From Corella eumyota (Eukaryota > Chordata > Ascidiacea > Phlebobranchia > Corellidae), in the NCBI GenBank assembly GCA_963082875.1, contig OY720097.1, forward strand, positions 434,001-498,000: a DNA stretch of 64,000 nucleotides, in the 5' to 3' direction. The notes under the pieces were generated by a model. That model made no database searches, had not been told where the DNA came from, and saw only the letters and a list, made by a program, of their open reading frames with translations. The position numbers and the translations under genes are program-made. Within the stretch, counting starts at the first letter, position 1. Every line of letters starts with the position of its first letter. Below are positions 10,124-22,099 of the stretch, one piece after another.

Positions 10124-12609
10124 TTTTGCTTTGGTCCATCTCGCAAGTGAATCTTCATCGAGAATAATTATGGAAAAACTCCCCCAGAAAGACCTGCATG
10201 GGCAAAGTCCTGTGGTTACTCCGTGCAACCGACAGAGTCTTAATCAATTTGAACAACAATCGAAAGCTCGTGAGTACAAAATAAATAAATTTAATTGGAA
10301 TCTTAAAGTTAATTATTTGGGGGTTAAATTTCTTTGTGTTAGGGCAACTAGTGGCACTTCCTAGAAGAAGTTTAGGGCTGGGTTAATAGAAAGTGTCCCA
10401 TTGTCGATATTTTGTCTTTATTTAATGACAGTAAAAACAGTCAACGCATCTTGTGTGGTAAATTGTCACTTCTGTGTGGTCCTGTGCGGTAATTAGTAGG
10501 ACCCAACAAAAGTTAAACATTTTTTCAAATTTGAGGATAAACCATTTTCAAATTTGAGAATAAACTTTTTTTCAAATTTGAGGATAACAATTTTTCAAAT
10601 TTGAGGATAAACTATTTTCAAATTGGAGGATAAACATTTTTTCAAATTTGAGGATTAATTTTTTTTTAAATTTGAGGATAAACTTTTTTTAGAATCTGGT
10701 GGAAGTGGGAATGCCCCTAGCCCAAAACCCCAACCATCTCCCCAAGTGACCCCTTCTTTCTCCCAGCAAACTCGAAGCCTTCCTCCCCCACAACTCACCT
10801 TCTCTAACCCCCCTGCACAGACTTCTATATTGGGGAATCCACCCTTGTTTGCCCCAAGAGGACCCCCACCCCCGTTCCCGCCTCCTTTCTGTAAGTTTTC
10901 AGTAATTAAAATTTTTTGACTTCTTTGAAAAGGATTTTAAATGTTTTTATTTTTAAATAGTTTACTTTTATTAAAATGTTATTTTTGTGAATATATTTCA
11001 AGTTTTTTATATTACTTTTAATTTTAATTTATTAACTTTCAGCTCAAGTTGCAACCGTGGCTTCGGCGAGCACCGCAACAATCCGGGGATTCCCCCCAAT
11101 GCAGATTCCACCCCCGAAGATAAACATTCCACCTGGGATTCCGCCTCCAGGTCTTCCTCCAAGAATGGTGAGGGATATAAATATGTGGGAAATAAATAGG
11201 AGGAATTATTTTAAGAAATATAAATACCAGCGAATATTTTAAAAGAAAAAAAAGGGGGAAATAAATATTAGGGACTTTTTAAGGGATACAAAAAAGAGGG
11301 ATTATTTTAAGGGATATAAATCTTTTTATTAATTTAATTTTTATTTTGAAATATTTTTGAAAAATTTTTAGACTCCCCCACCAGGGTTATTCTCCCCAGC
11401 TTCGATGCTTGCCCCACCCCCCAGGATCCCCCCTCCATCTCTTAATTTGCGCCAGATGCCTCGCATCTTGGTTCCACCACCCGGGGTTCGACTTCCACCT
11501 CCCCCAGCATCTTATATATCCCAGCTTGTTGGACAAATTCCACCCCCAATTGTTCCACAACAAAGTAAAAATAATTCCCTTTTTTTTAAATTAGGGTAAA
11601 CACTTTTTTAATTAAAATTTTAATTTAATTCATTTTTTTTCGAAATTAAAGTAAACACTTTTTTTAAATTTTATTTTAAAAATTCTAAAAATATTTTTTT
11701 AGGCCTTCAACAACAAAATGAGGATTTTTCTCGAGGAAGATCTCAGTCTCCTCCTCTCTCTGATGGGGATGTAGAGGAGATAATGACGAGGAATCGAGTC
11801 GTTTCCAGCTCCGCGATCTCAAGAGCAGTTTCCGATGCAAGTTCAGGTAAAACACTTTGTCGGAAATAACTAAAAGTTTGTATTTTATATATTTAAAATA
11901 GGTTGTTTAAAAATAAGGAAAAGGGCAGATTTTTGTGCAGCCTACACAAAATGCCAAAACATTGCTTTAGCTTTCTTATTTAGTTTGCTTAAACTTTAAT
12001 TTTAAACGACATTATTGATTAATTATTAATTAATTTTTGGCACTACATCTTCTTAAAAACTTGAATATTTGTCAGGTGATTATGGAAGTGCGATAGAAAC
12101 TTTGGTGACAGCAATTTCATTGATCAAACAATCGAAAGTTGCAAGCGATGAACGGGCAAAAGTTTTGATCGGATCTCTACAGGATTGTTTGCATGGCATC
12201 GAGGAGAAATCCTTCGGATCAGGGACACAGTAAGTATCTTGACACTAGGTGTCCTACTTGACATAAGTTTTGTTGGTAATTATACACCATGCCAGCAGTG
12301 GGAATTACACCCAGAATTTCAAGTCTTACTCAAGGATGCTACAACATGCCAGCAGTGGGATTCAAACCCTCAATTTGATTAAAATTGTCTAAAAAATGCT
12401 TTTAAAATTTTTTTAGGAGAAAACGTGATCGTTCCCGTGATCGTGAAGAGCGACCCCGTCATCGTGAATCAAAATCTCGTCGCCGTGATCGTGATAGATC
12501 TCGCTCACGTGATCGATATGATGAGCGTGACTATCGTGATCGGAGCAGGGATCGTGACAGTGGTGGCGGTTACTCACGCCACTCTGACCGTGACCGCCAT
12601 CGTCGTTGA
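10124..12609 (+). pseudogene. CPSF6 (CFIm68) 3' exons, copy A: 5' truncated, frame open
   Basis: Exons 10124-10269, 10693-10890, 11043-11167, 11372-11564, 11703-11846, 12076-12229, 12417-12609 join to 383 open codons and a stop. It begins inside the RRM (FALVHLASES... HGQSPVVTPCN), then a Pro-rich middle. Next comes the CPSF6 signature block (SSSAISRAVSDASSGDYGSA, then [10 protein letters not shown]...[13 protein letters not shown]), and it ends in an Arg/Asp/Ser RS-like tail. CPSF6 is the large subunit of cleavage factor Im, which binds UGUA with CPSF5 and steers poly(A) site choice. The start and most of the RRM are absent, so on its own it could not bind RNA normally. It may be read from the SH3RF promoter as a chimeric transcript, or not at all. 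CPSF7 is the alternative family member. Confidence 0.8.
10505..10690 (+). repeat. Minisatellite, ~20-24-bp units
   Basis: About eight copies of 'ttttcaaatttgaggataaa' in the intron before the Pro-rich CPSF6 exon. Copy B (31,410-31,445) has only one, so the array grew, or shrank, after the duplication. Confidence 0.85.
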
Positions 12610-12881
12610 ACTGTCACAAATTGGTTATAACCTTGATTTCTCTTTTATAAATAGGTTATAACAGTGATTTTGTGTCATTACTAGGTTACAACTTCAATTC
12701 CTCTTCCGCAGCTGGGTTACAACGTCAATTTTGTGTAATTAACAATTTTAAACACAACTGAGTTATAACCTTTGTTTATCTTAAAGTTGGGTCAAAAATA
12801 ATGTTTTTATTTTAATTGTAAAACTGCCAGTTACCATGGAAATTGGTTTTACTTGTACAGGAATTGTTTCTGTTCTTTATT

Positions 12882-12897
12882 AATAAACCAAAATAAA
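12882..12897 (+). terminator. CPSF6 copy A poly(A) signals
   Basis: Two AATAAA hexamers in 'ttaataaaccaaaataaagt', about 275 bases after the CPSF6 stop, conserved in copy B. Confidence 0.6.
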
Positions 12898-12909
12898 GTT
12901 AAAACAATG

Positions 12910-13712
12910 AGAATTAAACAGTTAATATTATATGGTAGATATTAACTTGGATGCCGGTAGACACAGGTTTAATTATAAATGAAATTTGATTCTTGTAATA
13001 AAGTGTTAAGACAGCAACCGAGTTTTATTTATTGAATCGGTGACAATAAAAACTACAAGGAAAAATAGCAAGTTAAATTATTTTCGCTAAATCGGTATTT
13101 TTGTCTGCCGCTAGTGGGCGATGAAGTTGTATACGCTTTTATAAAGCCATCTCATAAGCACATTAGACTAATTTAAACTTTAAAATTATTGCTGTTTATT
13201 ACAAAAACAACCTGCAAATATTAAATATTTTTAAAATCTAAAATACAAATATGTTTATTGTTGTACTAAAATTTAAATCGTTTATTAAGATTCATATACT
13301 CCGGTTAAATATTTTATATTCTTTTTACTTTAAACATAAGACAAGAATACAATTATATTTAAATGTTTTAACATAAGTATTTAATAAAATATTTGAAAGC
13401 ACGCAAAATTGTCCACTCTTGCTATAGTTTAAGCTTTAATAGAGTATGTGCAAACATAGTAAAAATTTTAAATATTTACTGAAAGTAAGGGTAATGTTTT
13501 ACACGAATCGGGGACAAAGAAAACTAGAAAAGTTGTTTTCTTCTAGTTTAGAATTGGCTGAACAAACTGACTAAGATTAGTTGTAGTTTTAATTTAAAGT
13601 TTTGAGTTAATTAACATTTCTTATTAATATTTAAGTTTACGTTGTCTAACTTTATAAAAAAGATTCTTTTTTATTATCAAAAATTTTAATATTTTGTAAA
13701 AACTTTAAAACA
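12910..13712. other. Spacer between CPSF6 copy A and G3
   Basis: CPSF6 3' flank ('gtctgccgctagtgggcgat') runs into the block that also opens the window. Bases 13,121-13,712 parallel 1-1,180 without the split SINE. No coding exon seen. Confidence 0.55.
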
Positions 13713-13760
13713 ATAGCGGTTGATGACGTAACAACTGAAATGACGACGCAAGACAGCTTT
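13713..13760 (+). pseudogene. Relic of G8-type first exon, start codon lost
   Basis: Parallels 42,287 and 35,532, but the start codon reads ATA. 'gatgacgtaacaactgaaat' and 'gacgacgcaagacagc' are retained, followed by 'ggtatataattg', which could pass for a TATA box. It lies 250 bases before the G3 start. Confidence 0.5.
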
Positions 13761-14006
13761 GGTATATAATTGTAAAAGAGTTGCGGTATACGAAAATAAA
13801 AAACAAAAACAAAATAGAAAATAGAAAAACTGAAATAATTATGAAAAGGACATTACAAATAATATCATTAATTTATTATTACCTAATAATAATAATAATT
13901 TTGGAGGATAATATGATAATAATATGAGGACACACAATTAACGTTAATAATTAAATTCTTATTTTGATTGTTAGTTTTGTTTAATTATTAAGTAAAAACT
14001 GACAAA

Positions 14007-16321
14007 ATGCCAAAACAATGGAAACAACGCAAAAACAGTAAACCTTACATCAGAGACCCAAATTTCTGGAAGAAAAGCGAAGAATTTGGAATAAGTAAAG
14101 GTAAGTGTTAATATTGACAAGTTAAAATTAGATGAACTATAATAACATATTTATTAGGAGCACAATCTACGTCATCACAACCTGGTACGTCAATGGTACC
14201 CCAATCTACGTCATCACAACCTGTTACGTCAATGGTACCCCAATCTACGTTATCACAACCTGGTACGTCAATGGTAGACCAATCTACGTCATCACAACCT
14301 GTTACGTCAGTGGTAGACCAATTTACGTCATCACAACCTGAAACGCCACGTGATTTAAGGGCTTTAAGTGATCTTTTTGAAGATATACCAACAGATCCCA
14401 TCCCTCCCCAAAGTAAGTTGTATTTAAACAACAACGACATTGGATTTTTACTTTTAAAATTAATATAACAGAATATTGAAGTTTTTTTATTTTTATTATA
14501 TTTATATATTATATACCTTCACAGCAAACTTCCGCATAAAAAGGTCTTAATATTGGTGAAATGGAATTTCGTTTAAATTTTTTGTTTTCTTATGTAAAAA
14601 TATTTTAAATTGAAATAATATATCTAGGTCAAAGTAATAAAGTAATATAACTGGGTCTTAAAGGGGTCTTAACTGGGTATTATTGGGTCTTAACTATAAC
14701 TGGGTCTTAAAGGGGTCTTAACTGGGTATAACTGGGTCTTAACTGGGTATAACTGGGTCTTAAAGGGGTATTAACTGGGTATAACTGGGTCTTAAAGGGG
14801 TATAACTGGGTCTTAAAGGGGTCTTAACTGGGTATAACTGGGTCTTAACTGGGTATAACTGGGTCTTAAAGGGGTCTTAACTGGGTATAACTGGGTCTTA
14901 AAGGGGTCTTAACTGGGTATAACTGGGTCTTAACTGGGTATAACTGGGTCTTAAAGGGGTCTTAACTGGGTATAACTGGGTCTTAAAGGGGGACTTAACT
15001 GGGTATAACTGGGTCTTAAAGGCCGCACTTTTAAATTCAGAATCAACAAATAGAAAAATAATAAAGAAAACTTATCTGTAGTTTTATAAACAGACATTTA
15101 AACTGATTGTGATTTATAGATGTGTCTATGACGTCACAACTTATGGAAATCATCGAATACGAAGGTTCGTTTAAACATTCGTAATTTTTTTTTGTATAAA
15201 TAAAAAAATTCTAATATTATAACTGGGGTCAAACCATACCACGATTCTGGTATTGTGACGTAATGGAGGTTGTTTTGTTATAAATCGCGTACACAGTAAA
15301 GATAAAACTTTTATAAAACTGACAATAAAGTTTTTACTGCAAAAATTCTGATAATTTTGTTCACTGAGTAAACTTTGTTACGTCACAATGTAAACTTTAA
15401 CGTTTATAAACTCTGTTACTTATTTAATTTAAATTATCTGAAATAATAAAAGTTTAACTATTGGAAATTAACAAATATTTTTATAACATTTGTTTCGTTA
15501 TAGAAACAATCGCCAAACTTCGCATTGAAAATAACTTTGAAATGGCCTATGTTAAAGCATTAAAGCAATCAAGATACGATCCAGAAATACAAAATATTTC
15601 GAATTTGGTTTCTTTGTACGAGTTTTCTTTAAAAGTAAATATGTTTGATTCGGTTTCTGACATTCGGGTCAAAATAACTTTAATAATTCGAAACAAAACT
15701 CAGCTAACTGCATCAGAAATCGACTCTGTAGCTGATGATCTTCGTACCCAGAAGAAATTCCTGAAGTCCATTCTATTTTACTCGATCGCATTTTCCTTAT
15801 TCGAGGATAATAAAAACCCGGACAATGATGTTGAGAATATGAGGTCGTGTGTTTGGGGGATAAATGATTCAGTTAAAGAAATGTTTAAAAAAGATCAAAA
15901 CATGAAAAGTGTTGTACAGCAACACGTGATCCCACTCATGCGTGAACTTAAATCGAGAGTGGAAAACTTACCTGGAGTAAACGCCAAACAAAAAGTTGTT
16001 AAACTGAGTGAATGTTTAAATTTTATCGGGTTTTGCGAGAAGTTGGCAGATATCGACTACTTTCAAACAAATACAGAGGGGCTCAGATTGATGAATACGA
16101 TCGAGAATAAACGAAAATATAATGTTTACGGAGCTCTCTTAAGCAACATTGGTGGGTGGTATGATCGCAATTCTCGATACAGCGAAGCAGTTTCAAAATA
16201 CACCGAGGCACTCGAAGCTTCTAAACAAGCTACGGATTGGCCAAATGAAGTTAAACAAAGTGAAATCAAGAATACTGAAAATAACTTAAGAATCAACAAA
16301 GAGAAAATGCAAAAAAAGTAA
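14007..16321 (+). CDS. G3: TPR-like family gene, MPKQW N-terminus, intact
   Basis: Exons 14007-14100, 14158-14412, 15120-15164, 15504-16321 join to 404 codons. The basic N-terminus MPKQWKQRKNSKPYIRDP is shared with G7. Exon 2 contains five 36-base (12-residue) repeats of the pattern QSTSSQPGTSMV, in which ACG-TCA codes Thr-Ser. It ends in an acidic stretch (LSDLFEDIPTDP). Exon 3 gives SMTSQLMEIIEYE. The last exon (272 residues) is the complete shared domain, predicted helical by composition, with TPR-like motifs near LRTQKKFLKSILFYSIAFSL and LLSNIGGWYDRNSRYSEAV. It ends in a Lys-rich tail. Intron 2 carries the GGGT minisatellite and intron 3 a CRE-bounded block. TPR domains usually bind peptides, but the partner and role here are unknown. 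Confidence 0.75.
14647..15022 (+). repeat. GGGT minisatellite in G3 intron 2
   Basis: Interleaved 10/11-base units of the kinds 'ataactgggt', 'cttaactgggt' and 'cttaaaggggt', about 375 bases. The same array in G7 (36,255) is almost four times longer. Confidence 0.95.
15252..15389 (+). repeat. CRE-bounded intron block (copy 4)
   Basis: In G3 intron 3: 'attgtgacgtaatggagg' to 'gttacgtcacaat'. Confidence 0.7.
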
Positions 16322-16940
16322 AAGTTCGGCCCAAAGTAAATCGAGTAGCACAACGATCAACTTATTTCAACCATAAAGTTTGGTTAAAAATTAATGAAAT
16401 ATCAGCGTGGTCGTGTTTAAATATTGACTTTTTGTCGATTATTATTTCCTAACACGTGGTTACTTTAAAATTAATTAAAACAAATTAGTTTTTGTATTTG
16501 TCACGTGATGTTTAAGTTATTTTGTAATAATATTGTAAATGCGATTATTTTGTTTGTGACGTCACATTGATTTTATTAACGTTTAATTTTTGATGATTTT
16601 TTTGGTTTTATTAAATATTTAGATTTCAAAAATAAAATAAAATAATTTAATATTTTTGTTTTGTTTAGTTGTTTTGAATTAGTAAACATGTAAATGATTA
16701 ATGTAAAGTCATCAGTAGAACGAATAGAAGAACAGCAAGCTTAACAAGAACAAATAAAACTGTTTGCAAATATTTAGAACAAACTTACGATCAAATTTTA
16801 ACCATGTAAACATGGCGCAAAAAATGCTCAAAATTTATTTGGGAATTAGGTGGTTTTTTGTATTATTTAAATGGTTTTATATTGGTTTAAATACATAGAA
16901 ATACTCTCTTGGCCTCACCTAAAATATTTTATATTTTAGT

Positions 16941-17222
16941 TGTCGGCAACGTGGTGTAGTTGTCAGAACAATAACTGCACTGCATGAGGTCCTGGGTTCG
17001 ATCACCACTGCTCTTATGCTGTAGCGCTCTTAAGGCGCTATAAACGGTATAAACTCCCGCTGAGCCAGCCTTTAATCAGCATTTTAAAGATTAGACAATT
17101 ATGATCTATAATATCCCTAACTACCACAGGCAACTCGAGACTGGGTCGGGGTGACTAATGTTACTCTATGTTTAAGTCGCGCATTCGACTTTCCTACATC
17201 GAGGATAAAGATATATACAAAA
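16941..17222 (+). mobile_element. SINE copy downstream of G3
   Basis: Head 'gtggtgtagttgtcagaac', B box 'gggttcgatcaccactgctc', end 'gaggataaagatatatacaa'. Confidence 0.85.
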
Positions 17223-18455
17223 AAAGCCAAATTTAAATTTTCGCGTTGAAATATTTTACTAACGAAATGTAGTTCAGGGTTAATTATTTCTTGTTACAAC
17301 TTGAAGTTTAAAATGGTGTTTAACTTTTTAGCTGTAAACCTATTTGTTTATATGCAGAAATGTTAGAGCGTTATTTTTAATTAAGTTAAACCAAATAGTC
17401 GATAGTCCGCCTCCACGGTCGCCATTTTTAATTGTCGTAATATGGTTGCAATTCACAACAATTATTCTTCTGCGCTAATTTAAAAATCGCACCACAAACA
17501 GTAGTTTTTTTGATTTTGTTGGCATATAAATTGAACATACATTTAAATATAAACCATCTACAAAGCTTTCTTAAATATAAATATTTCAGAGCTAATAAAA
17601 CTACCGGACTTGATTCGACATTACTTACAACTTAAACTAACCTGCTTATAAGTTGAAGCAAATAGTCAACACAAGTTGACATCGTTCCAGGGTTTTACTA
17701 GAAGAACCAACAAACCTTATTTAACTTGTTTTGTATTAATTTAAATACATAGAAATTTTTGTTTTAGCCTCATAAGAAATTATATTTTAATTATAGTTTA
17801 AAACAGTCTACCCACTACTCAACGTTTTAGTAATATTCAGGAATTAAATATCACGTGATAAGGTTCATTGTGACGCGACAGTAGTAGTGGTTGTTACGTT
17901 TTTTATTGTGTTAGTTTTAATAATTTTTGTTGTAAATAAAATGTAGATTGAGGACAAACAGTTTATTTTCAATTTAAAGCGCGCTAGTTAAAATTTTATT
18001 AAAATGCCGTCAGAAAACACTTTACAAAACAATTTCGTCACGTGATTTTAGTTACAATTGCATTGTGGATTGAATTAACTAAATTAAGGCTGTGTTAAAT
18101 AGATATTTTTAATTTAATTTGTATACTTGTAAATTATTAAACAAACCGAATAAATAAAAGTATTATACAAGTTATTTTGAGAAGAAAAAAGTAACAAAAA
18201 AGTTTTAATTAATTAATTATTAACCTGAGCAGTCCGCCCTAAGCACCAGATTTTTTGCTTAATTGCTTGAGTGTTTTAATTAATCAGTAAAACAAAATAA
18301 GTTACAGTTTGACTTTTATCCAAATTGCTAGCTTAGAAAGCATTTCTTAGGAAGCATATTGTAAACTTTAAATTACAGTTGTACTTTATATAATATTTGT
18401 TTTATAATTATTCCAGTTATTAAGTTAGGTCATTAAAAACATTATTTGAGTAACA
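17223..18455. other. Spacer between G3 and G4
   Basis: Contains a dispersed repeat (17,425-17,560). It also holds a stretch at about 17,640-17,960 that recurs at 40,245-40,575 ('caacacaagttgacatcgtt', 'ggttttactagaagaacc'), showing that it belongs to the duplicated unit. No coding exon seen before the G4 start. Confidence 0.55.
17425..17560 (+). repeat. Dispersed repeat of unknown class (copy 1)
   Basis: 'attgtcgtaatatggttgca', 'caccacaaacagtagttttt' and 'ataaattgaacatac' match, with divergence, stretches in SH3RF introns (47,955 and 51,012) and a CPSF3 intron (57,402). Ends and class cannot be fixed by eye. Confidence 0.55.
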
Positions 18456-19083
18456 ATGGCAGACAATGACTTACCACCAATCAACGTAAACGTAATAATC
18501 AATAAACAGAAATATGAAAGAAGGTAACTAATAAACATAAAACATGTTTGTACGATTATAACAATTTACTTAATAATAAAAACTTAAAATTTCTTTTATT
18601 TTGTGTTTTGGTATATATTTTTTTTAGGGATATTGATGTCAACGTAGAACATGCAGGTAATGACGTCATAAATTAGTTGCAAATTATATTTACCCACAAA
18701 TCATATTTTTTAAACATTGTGCATAATGAGAATCGTTACTTACCTAGATAACGTGAACTACCAAGCTCAGCTTCTGAACCTGAACGTGGCGTCCAAGCCG
18801 ACAACGTGACGTCATCACCTACGTCAACAAGAACGTCGCAATTAAGCCTGACTAGTCCGCAAGTTAAAACTACTGGTAAGTAGTAGACACAAAATAACTG
18901 AATAAAATAATGTTTATTGAAAATATTGCCAGCTATGGTTTTGGGTTTGATTCCCGTTGCTTCCAAGTTTTAAACATTAATCAGAAAACTGTTGAAACAA
19001 TTGACTTTAGTACTCGTGTAGTTTAAAGTGATATATTGGAGAGTTTTGCAATTTTGTAAATGATGTATATAGAACGTTAGTAT

Positions 19084-19327
19084 GGTTGACACTGAATCAC
19101 AAAATGGCTTTGGAACCTTTAAAAATGTCTGTGGTACTTACAATTTAATTTTTAAAAATACTGAAAAATGATTAACATAAAAAAAACAGGTTACTATATT
19201 TTTTGTGTGTCGTAGAAAATACTAAGTAGCGTCATCACAAACAGGGCTTCCCTTTTCTTTTAAATATTTTTTTTAATCGTCTTATTTATTTAAGGTTAGA
19301 ATTACTTTTGTGTTCAGTTACACCAAC
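19084..19327 (+). mobile_element. Foldback MITE-like repeat in G4 intron 3
   Basis: Same element as at 2,170, but most of the right arm of its central hairpin is deleted (only 'gcgtcatcacaaacagggct' remains). Confidence 0.6.
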
Positions 19328-19760
19328 TTTATTAATTTTTAAGTAAAAAAATCGCCAATATAAGAGTTTAAGATGTTTGGCCAAAAAAAGCCAAAAAAAA
19401 AGCTCTTACTGAGTTTTTAATGTTAAATGTTTTTAAAAAATAAAGTTTTGTTTTAGTTTCGGTTGTAACCTACCCTTTTTAGAAACATTTTAATAATTCA
19501 GACAATAATATTTATGGTTTTGTAGATGCCTAATTTGTAAATTACTTTTATTTTATAGATGTGTCTATGACGTCACAACAACTCATGGAAATTATCGAAT
19601 ACGAAGGTTTGTCTTAATATTTTTTTCTTTTTAGTTTTAAAATTATTTAAACTTAAAAAATGAATTGCATTTAACAAATAACTTGTATTATAAACTTTGC
19701 AAAGCAATAAAACTAGGTTTTATGACAATAATTAGCGTCATTTCATACCAAGATCTTTGT

Positions 19761-19898
19761 ATTGTGACGTAACCGAAGTTGTTTTGTTATAAATAGCGTA
19801 CACAGTAAAGTATAAACTTTTATAAAACTGACAATAAAGTTTTTACTGCAAAAATTCTGATAATTTTGTTTACTGAGTAAACTTTGTTACGTCACAAT
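19761..19898 (+). repeat. CRE-bounded intron block (copy 5)
   Basis: In G4 intron 4: 'attgtgacgtaaccgaag' to 'gttacgtcacaat'; nearest to copy 1. Confidence 0.7.
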
Positions 19899-21967
19899 AT
19901 AAACTTTAACGTTTACAAACTCTGTTACTTATTTAATCTTAAATTTCGTTTTAAATTTTTATTTGAAAAATTAAAAAAATTATATAGCCTATTATTTCGA
20001 AAATATTTAATTATAGAAATAATCTTCAAACTCCGCATTGAAAAAAATTCTGACTCAGCCTATGTTAAAACACTAAAGCAATCAAAATACGATCTAGAAA
20101 TACAAAATATTTCGAATTTGGTTTCTTTGTACGAGTTTTCTGTAGAAGCAAATATGTTGGATTCGATTTCTGGCATTCGGGACAAAATAACTTTAATAAT
20201 TAGAAACAAAACTCAGCTAACTGCATCAGAAGTCGACTCTGTAGCTGATGATCTTTATGCCCAGAGGAAATACCTGAAGTCCAATCTATTTTACTCGATC
20301 GCATTTTCCTTATTCGAGGATAATAACGACCCGAACTATGGTGTTGTGAAGATGGGTTTTTATCTGTCGTTAACTATTACGAAAAATACAATGATTGTTT
20401 GCCATCTTCTAAACTTAATTTTTATATTAAATAAATGTTTTTTTTTAATTTACATTTTCTAATGGTAAAATCTACCGGTGGGGAATTCACCTGGTGTTGA
20501 GTACTCGAAAATTGTCGGGGATTTTTTCAAACTTGTCGGAAAGATTTGGAACTTTCTAAATAATTTTTTTTGATCCTAAAACTTGTCCTAATGTTAGTTT
20601 AAGTGTTTTGGTTAAACAAACCTTTGCAAGATTATGTCAAAGGTTTTTAAATATTTAAATTATTTTAATTTTTGTAGGAAAACCTAAAAAGTTTAGATAT
20701 CGTTTAATTTTTAAACTTAAAAGTAGCAAAATGACCCCGAAAAAAAGAAAAAAGGGTGGAATAAACAAGATAACTGGTGAACCCCGCATGACTAACGAGG
20801 AATACTATAAGAAAATAATTGGAAATGTTAACAACCCGCAAGGTAATATAATGTTGATGTTGGTTTTTGTTTTACTTTCTTAAAATATTAAAGCATAATC
20901 AGCGTATACCACCAGTATAGCTTAATAAATATGAACAGCTAAGTTTGTACCTAAATGAAAACAACTAATGAACAATTTTCTTAAAACTTAATTTTTAATA
21001 AAAATTTTTCCCAGAACCACAACCTGAATCTCAAATAGGGTTACAGCAAGATCAACCAATTGGCTTTCACAGGTTTCAAAATCCGACGTCATTGGGCGGC
21101 CCATCTACGTCACAACAACATGTAACGTCATTTGGGTCAGAAAACATGCCGTCGTTGGAAAGTCTACTTATGATATCTTCTCCATCGCCGCAAACCTTTG
21201 CTATAAATAATCTTCTAGATGATATCGGCAAAGAAAATAATCCAAACCAGACAACCAATCCAACAAGTAGGTTTCAGTGACACTAAAATATTAATATTTG
21301 GTTGTAAGCCTTTTTAACTAATTCCTTGATATTATTTAAAAAACATTTAATTGACAAGGTCAATCCACTTGGTCACGGGTTCAAAACTTGGCCTTTGACG
21401 GCCCATCTACATCACAACAACCTAATACGTCATTTGAGTCAGAAAACATAAGTTTAGATGGCCCATCTACGTCATCTGAGGTTCCCGATTTAGCTTACCC
21501 CGGTCTTTTTTCGCCAAACACCTCCTTGGGAATAGAAAGAATGAATGAAGACAACAACAGAATAAATAATCCACCACCAGCAATAAATATTTTAACTACC
21601 AATGTTGTCAGCCTTTCAAACCAAACACCTTATCTAACAAGTGAGTTTCAGTGAAAAACACTAAAATATTAATATTTGGTTGTGGGCAACAATAATTTCA
21701 AGTAATATTGTAAGCCTACATATGGCTAGGCATTTTTAACTTTAAAAAAGTTAGTAGAAAGAACCTTCAGAACAGGCTACGTAGTTTTATAAACATTTTT
21801 AACAATTTGTTGTTTATAGATGTTTCTGTGACGTCACAATCAATGGAAACTATCGACTACGAAGGTTCGTTCAAACATTCGTAAATTGAATTTAATTTTA
21901 AAATTACCTAAAATTTGATTCGAGAAAATAATTTTTAAGTGCTCAAATATTAAGCAAGTTCTTTTTT

Positions 21968-22099
21968 ATGACGTAACAAAGGTTGTTTTGTTATAATTAG
22001 TGAACAAAACAAAAATAAACCTTTATAAAACTGGCACTAGTTTTTACTGCAAAAATGCTAATGATTTTGTTGAATAAGTAGGCTTTGTTACGTCACAAT
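21968..22099 (+). repeat. CRE-bounded intron block (copy 6)
   Basis: After G5 exon 4: 'atgacgtaacaaaggttg' to 'gttacgtcacaat'. Confidence 0.6.

Larger units (their letters stand above)
18456..20462 (+). pseudogene. G4: TPR-like family gene, MADN type, frame broken and C-terminus replaced
   Basis: Exons 18456-18523, 18628-18656, 18748-18875, 19559-19606, 20017-20462 parallel G1. The start reads MADNDLPPINVNV. Exon 3 is 128 bases against 129 in G1: one base is missing just after the acceptor, so the Thr/Ser-rich frame is lost. The last exon starts the shared domain (KLRIEKNSDSAYV) but, as in G1, leaves it after the NDP...V-KM stretch and runs into a hydrophobic tail with a stop. Since the same C-terminal replacement occurs in G1, it predates the unit duplication. 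Probably a pseudogene, unless another acceptor restores exon 3. Confidence 0.65.

Noticed and set aside
12425-12661. Open frame rich in Val/Ile over the CPSF6 tail (also 34,233-34,559)
   Set aside because: Shadow frame of the Arg/Asp-rich RS-like exon; the CPSF6 frame is supported by homology and splice phase.
13713-13770. CRE plus TATA-like promoter upstream of the MPK-W genes
   Set aside because: The TGACGTAA motif belongs to the relic of a coding first exon that is intact in G8, so motif presence alone is not evidence for a promoter. The TATA-like run is common in such A+T-rich DNA.
14132-14341. Tyr/Val/Thr repeat frame opposite in phase to G3 exon 2 (and the minus-strand frame at 14,108-14,440)
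   Set aside because: Both are other readings of the 36-base coding repeat; the Thr/Ser frame joins neighbouring exons in phase.
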